A DNA stretch of 45,816 nt from Rhizobium sp. Q54. GTDB lineage: Bacteria; Pseudomonadota; Alphaproteobacteria; Rhizobiales; Xanthobacteraceae. The position numbers were made by a program, and so were the translations under genes. This document shows positions 41,691 through 45,816 of the stretch, piece after piece. Where the stretch lies: positions 1-45,816 of the forward strand of contig CAMAUC010000020.1 of NCBI GenBank assembly GCA_945861265.1, given 5' to 3'. Every line of letters starts with the position of its first letter. Position 1 is the stretch's first letter. The notes beneath the pieces are model-generated. The model was given only the letters and a program-made list of their open reading frames with translations, searched no databases and was not told the origin of the DNA.

Positions 41691-42560
41691 TCAAAACCCT
41701 TTGTGCGACATCCACCGCCCGGCTTCCACGTTGGCGATCAGATCGGCGAGCGCGGCGTTAAATGCCGCCGGCTCCTCGCTGGTGATGGTGTGGCCGGAAC
41801 GCGGAATAACGACGAGGCCGGCGGTCGGCACCGTGCGCTTGAGGAAGACGCTGCCTTCGAGGCACCAGTCGTCCTCGTCGCCGACCAGCACCAGCAGCGG
41901 CGGCTTGAATTTTTTCAGGTCGGCCTGCATGTCCCACAGCGTCGGCCGCTTCGCCTGCAGATGCAGCATGGTCAGCGCGTGTCCGGTCGCCGAATGCTCG
42001 CTCAGCATCTGGACGAATTCGGCATAGCCGCGCGGGTCCTTGTGCTTATGGGTTTGCCGCGTCGCGCCGTCGGCATAACGCGGCGCCATCACCGCCATGC
42101 CTTCCTTGGCAAAAGCCTCTCCCGTCGCGCGCGAGGCGGCGCGGGTTTCCTCGACGACTTTCGGATCGGGACTTGAGCCGTAACCGCAACCGGCCGCGGT
42201 GACGGAAATGCAACGATCAGGATAATGAATGCCAACATGCAGCGCGGTAGCCGCCCCCATCGAATGGCCGACGACATGCGCCTTGTCGATCTTCAGTGCG
42301 TCCATCACCGCGATGACGTCGTCGCGGGCAATGTCCTGACCGTATTTGCTGCCGTCTTCCGGCACATCGGAGGGCGGATAACCGCGCTGGCTATAGGTGA
42401 CGCAGCGGTGCGAACGGGAGAAGTACCGCATCTGCGGCTCGAAGGTACGGTAGTCGCCGGCATATTCATGCACGAAGACAATGGGGAAGGCTTCGGCCGA
42501 GCCTTGCCCTGCCTCTTCGACATACAGCCGGGTCCCGTCTGGCGCGCAAATATGCGGCAT
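41691..42560 (-). CDS. alpha/beta-hydrolase
   Basis: This 289-aa alpha/beta-hydrolase has nucleophile Ser100 in GHSMGA, acid Asp in VGDEDDWC and His in RSGHTIT. The oxyanion loop reads VHEYAGD in place of the usual HG. A Lys/His-rich cap segment (TRQTHKHKDPRGY) is present. Related enzymes hydrolyse meta-cleavage products, lactones or esters. It follows a good promoter and a GGGGGG ribosome-binding tract and is co-transcribed with the atypical SDR. The reaction is unassigned. Confidence 0.9.
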   Translation of the reverse strand: MPHICAPDGTRLYVEEAGQGSAEAFPIVFVHEYAGDYRTFEPQMRYFSRSHRCVTYSQRGYPPSDVPEDGSKYGQDIARDDVIAVMDALKIDKAHVVGHSMGAATALHVGIHYPDRCISVTAAGCGYGSSPDPKVVEETRAASRATGEAFAKEGMAVMAPRYADGATRQTHKHKDPRGYAEFVQMLSEHSATGHALTMLHLQAKRPTLWDMQADLKKFKPPLLVLVGDEDDWCLEGSVFLKRTVPTAGLVVIPRSGHTITSEEPAAFNAALADLIANVEAGRWMSHKGF

Positions 42561-42589
42561 CGTCCCCCCAACAGAAATGCTGGAATTAA

Positions 42590-42619
42590 ATTATATGCAC
42601 GCAAATGATTTTTGGTAAA
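42590..42619 (-). promoter_or_regulatory. candidate promoter for hydrolase-SDR operon
   Basis: On the minus strand TTTACC (42619-42614) and an exact TATAAT (42595-42590) are 18 bp apart, about 30 bp before the hydrolase ATG. The segment is AT-rich relative to its surroundings. It separates the TauE/SafE gene from the hydrolase/SDR pair, so the latter may be expressed on their own. Confidence 0.55.
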
Positions 42620-42644
42620 GCCCGATTTGCGGGGCGTCCGCCAT

Positions 42645-43388
42645 TTAGATCAACCCACGCAGCGCCAGATGGGCGCCGAGCGCCAGCAGTCCGATAAAAA
42701 AGATCAGCCGGAATGTTTCCGGCTTGATGAGGCCGCGCACCAATTGCCCGAGCGCCATGCCGACGGCCGCAACGACGAGGCCGACCACCGATGGCCAGAC
42801 AAGCGACGTGGTCATCTCGCCGGCATGCGACAAGGCGATCGCCAGGGTCACAGTGGAGACCGTGAAGGAAATGCCGAGCGCCTGGACCAGCCGGTCGCGC
42901 TCCAGTTTCAGCGCGGTGATGTAGGGAACTCCGGGAATTGCAAACACGCCTGTTGCGACCGTCACCGCGCCGGTGACGATGCCGACCAGCAGGCCGAGCC
43001 AGACTTCGGTGCGCGGCGGCACCGAGAAATGCACCTTGAACAGACCCAGCAACGCGTAGACGGCGAGCGCGACGCCGAGCCACACGGTCGCCTGGCCGCT
43101 ATTGCTGGGCGGCAATAGCACCGCGCCGATGAAGGTGCCAATGCAGACGCCGAGCAGCAGCGGCCACATCCGCTTCAGCAGGATCAGAAAGGCGCCGCCG
43201 GCGATCGCCTGCCAGATATTGGTGACCAGCGACGGCACTATCAGAATCGCGGCCGCCTGCGCCGGCGACATTACCAGGCCGAGAAGGCCGATGCCCACCG
43301 TCGGCAGCCCCATGCCGATAACGCCCTTGACGAGACCGGCTAAAAGAAACGCGCCGGCGACGGCGAGGAGAATGGGCAGTGAATCCAC
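42645..43388 (-). CDS. TauE/SafE-family membrane permease (sulfite/organic anion exporter-like)
   Basis: This 247-aa integral membrane protein has about eight helices in two repeats. Family landmarks are LVKGVIGMGLPTVGIGLLGL in the first repeat and VGIVTGAVTVATGVFAIPGV in the second. TauE/SafE proteins move sulfite, sulfoacetate or other small organic anions; the direction and substrate are not readable here. The start is GTG 43388 with AAAGGAAAG upstream. It is the most upstream gene of the minus-strand block, next to the large noncoding tract. Confidence 0.9.
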   Translation of the reverse strand: MDSLPILLAVAGAFLLAGLVKGVIGMGLPTVGIGLLGLVMSPAQAAAILIVPSLVTNIWQAIAGGAFLILLKRMWPLLLGVCIGTFIGAVLLPPSNSGQATVWLGVALAVYALLGLFKVHFSVPPRTEVWLGLLVGIVTGAVTVATGVFAIPGVPYITALKLERDRLVQALGISFTVSTVTLAIALSHAGEMTTSLVWPSVVGLVVAAVGMALGQLVRGLIKPETFRLIFFIGLLALGAHLALRGLI

Positions 43389-43548
43389 GGTGCGGTCTTT
43401 CCTTTGGGCGACGGACCATGGCCGATGCCGTGACGCTTCACAATGCGCCAGCGCGCAAGGCTGGGTTTACCCCCGGCGAAGGATGGCCGGGAATCAGCCC
43501 CGTCTGATTTTTTCTCGATTCGGTTTTCAGACAGCGCACTTTTTCTTC

Positions 43549-43735
43549 ACCCTCCCCGGTTACGGGGAGGGTCGGCGAACGCAGTGAGCCGGGGTGGGGC
43601 GATCGCTCCGCCTAAACACAACCCCACCCGACCCGCCTTCGGCGGGCCACCCTCCCCCACCCAACTCGGGTTCACCCGAGTTGGGTATTTAAATGCCGAA
43701 GTCGGATAAATTCGACTTCGGGTGGGGAGGGATAA
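43549..43735. repeat. mosaic of nested hairpins (CCCTCCCC-type repeat)
   Basis: Perfect stems in order: ACCCTCCCCG/CGGGGAGGGT (10 bp, 43549-43572); CCCGCC/GGCGGG around 43633-43647; CCCAACTCGGGT/ACCCGAGTTGGG (12 bp, 43660-43685); and CCGAAGTCG/CGACTTCGG (9 bp, 43696-43721). GGGGTGGGG and ACCCCACCC segments can pair over longer range. The ends CACCCTCCCC and GGTGGGGAGGG are complementary, so the whole could fold as one large cruciform. Confidence 0.75.
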
Positions 43736-43881
43736 GAAGTGCAATTGCCTCGCGGCTCACATCACCAATTCAATTTTTAAAAGGCCTACCTGCGCGACGG
43801 CGCGATTCATCGCCCGTATTGTTTGAGGCCCCGGGCAGGCCGCCTTCTCTTTTTCTTCCCCGGGCCACAGCCCGAGGGGAC

Positions 43882-44128
43882 GGAGCGCCGCGTGGCGCCA
43901 CATCTCAATCACGCCCTGGAGAGGCGTGCGCGTCCTTTAGCGAAGGACGCTGCGCCCCGCGGCGCTCCATCGCGGTGTCTTTACGGCGTCCGGGCCGCGC
44001 TTCTGGCGGCTAGCTTCCTTAGGCTGCTTCGCACCATCAGCGAGCTCCTCGCGGCAGGTCCTAATGCCCGCGGGCGGGATCCGGCGCCGCCCGGGAGCAA
44101 GGAGTGCGTTGGCTCCCTGCCCGCGGGC
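43882..44128. repeat. second array of palindromes
   Basis: GGAGCGCCGCG (43882-43892) pairs with CGCGGCGCTCC (43958-43968). Inside that long loop is a hairpin, GCGTCCTT/AAGGACGC (43930-43950). Two copies of the perfect palindrome GCCCGCGGGC occur at 44066-44075 and 44119-44128, flanking a GGGAGC/GCTCCC hairpin (44093-44117). I recall similar GC-rich tracts, often mis-annotated as short proteins, in Bradyrhizobiaceae. Function is unknown. Confidence 0.65.
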
Positions 44129-44194
44129 ACCGCGTCCGATCCCACTTCCATGACGCCTCATGACAGCGCCCTCGGCGGATCGGACAACGATGAC

Positions 44195-44214
44195 TATAAT
44201 CCGCTAGGATTATA
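44195..44214. promoter_or_regulatory. AT-rich dyad TATAATCC-GCTA-GGATTATA
   Basis: Perfect 8-bp arms with a 4-bp centre present an exact TATAAT on both strands, about 125 bp upstream of the second GntR gene. It could be a repressor site or overlapping divergent -10 boxes. It marks the end of the repeat array. Confidence 0.45.
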
Positions 44215-44257
44215 AGTCAAGTGTGCCGCGACCACCCGGCCCGACCTTTTATAAGAT

Positions 44258-44272
44258 ACTATCTTTACTATC
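44258..44272. promoter_or_regulatory. direct repeat ACTATC-N3-ACTATC, candidate GntR site
   Basis: ACTATC occurs at 44258-44263 and 44267-44272, 9 bp apart start to start, with GATA just before the first. It lies about 70 bp upstream of the second FCD-type GntR gene. The same hexamer, inverted, makes the dyad before the first GntR gene at 31338-31363. Shared recognition by the two regulators is possible but unproven. Confidence 0.35.
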
Positions 44273-44339
44273 GTTCAATCCGGTATCAGGATGCTGGGAT
44301 CGGGCGCCGCCAAGAAGCGCCTTTTGAGGGACGAAAGCC

Positions 44340-45122
44340 ATGGCGCGCGAGACGGCAAGGGCACCGGTGCAGATGAGCGGCGAACTGACCGCCCGCATCA
44401 TGTTCGCCGGCCGCTCGTCGTCCCTGTCGGCGCAGATGGTCGCCCAGGTGCGCGACGACCTGTTCGGCAAAAAGCTCAAGCCCGGCGATTTTCTCGGCAC
44501 CGAGAAGGACCTCGCTGCCCGCTTCGGCACCAGCCGCATCGTCGCCCGCGACGCCATGCGCACTTTGGAGGCGCTCGGCATCGTCGAGATCCGCATGGGC
44601 AAAGGCGGCGGCGCGCGCATCGCGCACGGCAATCCGCGCCTGTTCGCCGAGGCGCTGGCCGTGCAGCTCGACCTCACCGGCGTGACCCCGGCCGAAGTGA
44701 TGGACGCGCAGCGCGCCATAGAGACGCTCGGCGCGGAGCTGGCCGCCGAGAATGCGACGGCCGAAGACATTGCGCGCTTGCGCGCGCTTTTGGTCGATGC
44801 GCAAGGCGCGATACACGACCTCGATCATTTCACCAAGCTGTCGCGCGATTTCCATCTCGCGGTGGCGGAAGCCTCGCACAACCGCGTCATCGTCGTGCAA
44901 TTGCTGTCGCTCGAACATGTGTCTTGGCCGCGCCGCAACGTCACCGCGACGCGCAAGCTCGCCGCTCACATTCTCGAGATTCACTCAAAGCTTGCCGACC
45001 TGATCGAAATGCGCGACGGCGCGGCGGCGCGCGCGCTGATGGACGATCACGTCAAGATGATCCGCGCCCGGCGCGTCGCCGAGCATGGCCGCTCACACGA
45101 CACCGACGAACGCTGCTGCTGA
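44340..45122 (+). CDS. FadR/GntR-family transcriptional regulator with FCD domain
   Basis: This 260-aa regulator has its winged helix at about residues 28-97 (GTEKDLAARFGTSRIVARDA, then LEALGIVEIRMGKGGGARI) and an FCD domain at about 115-245, with FTKLSRDFHLAVAEASHN and HILEIHSKLADLI. FCD members bind small carboxylic acids. The gene is followed after 26 bp by the NMT1-like gene on the same strand, so they may form an operon. The C terminus ends in two Cys. Confidence 0.92.
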   Translation: MARETARAPVQMSGELTARIMFAGRSSSLSAQMVAQVRDDLFGKKLKPGDFLGTEKDLAARFGTSRIVARDAMRTLEALGIVEIRMGKGGGARIAHGNPRLFAEALAVQLDLTGVTPAEVMDAQRAIETLGAELAAENATAEDIARLRALLVDAQGAIHDLDHFTKLSRDFHLAVAEASHNRVIVVQLLSLEHVSWPRRNVTATRKLAAHILEIHSKLADLIEMRDGAAARALMDDHVKMIRARRVAEHGRSHDTDERCC

Positions 45123-45148
45123 ATAATAAACACAAGGGAGAACGCCAA

Positions 45149-45816
45149 ATGGCCAAGTTCATCATCGAACCGCATTTCCGACTGCAGGAATGGGTGGCGG
45201 AGGAGAAGGACTATTTCAACAAGGAAGGTTTGGACTATGAATTCCGCGAGCTGATGCGCTCGAGCGACGGCAAGCAGCACGACAAGGGCTCGAAAGGCGC
45301 GTTCCAGTCCTTCGAGGAAGGCCGCCAGGCTAGCGTCTCCTGCGCCTGTCACTGGACCGTCAACGTCGCCGCCTCCAACGGCCATGGCCGCATGATGACC
45401 GACGTCTATTCGGTGGCGCAGGCCGGCATATTCGTGCCGGCGGATTCGAAGATCAAAACGCCGGAAGATCTCGCCGGCGTGCCGATCTCGGTCGGCTATC
45501 AGTCGGGCAGCCATTACGCCACGGTGCAGGCGCTCGAGACCTATCTCAAGCCGGAGCAGATCAATCTGAAATACGAGACCGGCATGCTGTTCAAGCGCAT
45601 GGAGCATCTCATCGACGGCGCGGCGCCTGCCTGCAACCTGTTCAACGGGCCGATGTATCTCGCCGAGCAGCTCGGCTTTCGCAAGGTGATCGACACCACC
45701 TTCATGATCGGCACCATGATCCACGGCAATCCGGACCCGGAAGACCTGCGCAAATTCTTCCGCGCGCTGCGCAAGGCGCAACGCGACATCGACCTGCGGC
45801 CGGAGCTCTATACGCA
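45149..45816 (+). CDS. NMT1/THI5-like ABC substrate-binding-fold protein, 3'-truncated by window edge
   Basis: An open frame from ATG 45149, with AAGGGAG upstream, runs out of the window after 222 codons. The protein begins MAKFIIEPHFRLQEWVAEEK and has the NMT1/SsuA/TauA-type segments KIKTPEDLAGVPISVGYQSG and LGFRKVIDTTFMIGTM. There is no signal peptide, unlike the periplasmic receptors of this family. Residues around SVSCACHWTVNVA include two Cys and a His that could bind a ligand or metal. It may be a cytoplasmic enzyme or sensor that uses the binding-protein fold. Transporter partners, if any, lie beyond the edge. Confidence 0.88.
   Translation, partial: MAKFIIEPHFRLQEWVAEEKDYFNKEGLDYEFRELMRSSDGKQHDKGSKGAFQSFEEGRQASVSCACHWTVNVAASNGHGRMMTDVYSVAQAGIFVPADSKIKTPEDLAGVPISVGYQSGSHYATVQALETYLKPEQINLKYETGMLFKRMEHLIDGAAPACNLFNGPMYLAEQLGFRKVIDTTFMIGTMIHGNPDPEDLRKFFRALRKAQRDIDLRPELYT

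Larger units (their letters stand above)
43389..44339. other. 951-bp gene-free region dominated by inverted repeats
   Basis: I find no credible gene between the TauE/SafE gene and the second GntR gene. Short open frames here (for example 43823-44215) read through the hairpins, are rich in Arg, Pro and Ala, and have no ribosome-binding site. The tract holds two repeat arrays (43549-43735 and 43882-44128), one AT-rich dyad (44195-44214) and a candidate operator (44258-44272). It resembles a store of dispersed palindromic elements, but a structured RNA cannot be excluded. Confidence 0.75.

Noticed and set aside
43823..44215. 130-codon plus-strand frame in the repeat tract
   Set aside because: It reads through several hairpins, has no ribosome-binding site or domain, and looks like a translated repeat.

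Overview
The window looks like chromosomal DNA of a high-G+C alphaproteobacterium of the order Hyphomicrobiales, near Bradyrhizobium, Rhodopseudomonas or Xanthobacteraceae. The grounds are strong G/C bias at third codon positions, many Liv-type ABC and TRAP importers beside aromatic-catabolic enzymes, and intergenic palindromes of a kind I recall from those genera. No sequence search was possible, so the taxonomy is inference. I see no tRNA, rRNA, CRISPR array, transposase or phage gene.

Layout. (1) 1-1651: the 3' end of a flavin monooxygenase gene and a PanE-like reductase. (2) 1797-12473, plus strand: ECF sigma factor, one-helix membrane protein, periplasmic helical protein, NodT-type outer-membrane channel, adaptor, and two RND pumps of MdtB/MdtC type. 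(3) 12474-17126, minus strand: a complete Liv-type ABC importer. (4) 17388-20873: a phytoene-desaturase-like FAD oxidoreductase with an SDR (plus), facing a membrane fatty-acid desaturase (minus). (5) 21058-24451, plus strand: a tight operon of a DUF1932 dehydrogenase, a PaaG-type isomerase, a two-domain VOC (extradiol-type) protein and an AspDH-family protein. (6) 24533-30570, plus strand: a molybdenum hydroxylase operon with one FAD subunit, one 2Fe-2S subunit and two different molybdopterin subunits. (7) 30567-35328: a GntR/FCD repressor, divergent from a DctPQM TRAP importer and a PDC-hydrolase-like amidohydrolase. (8) 35429-43388, minus strand: a MarR regulator, a second Liv importer with fused LivH-LivM permease, an SDR without the usual catalytic residues, an alpha/beta hydrolase and a TauE/SafE permease. 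(9) 43389-44339: a gene-free tract packed with inverted repeats. (10) 44340-45816: a second GntR/FCD regulator and the start of an NMT1/THI5-like binding protein without a signal peptide.

Taken together, blocks 4-10 read as an uptake-plus-degradation region for aromatic or N-heteroaromatic acids. Three high-affinity importers bring substrates in. A molybdenum hydroxylase, the flavin monooxygenase, the VOC dioxygenase, PaaG, dehydrogenases and hydrolases could process them, and local GntR and MarR repressors are positioned to control them. The substrate cannot be read from the sequence. The most promising undescribed elements are the Mo hydroxylase with two catalytic subunits next to the PaaG/VOC/AspDH operon, the SDR with substituted active-site residues, and several recurring noncoding signals: hairpins between every importer's binding-protein and permease genes, and a 49-bp palindrome that supplies a stop codon.
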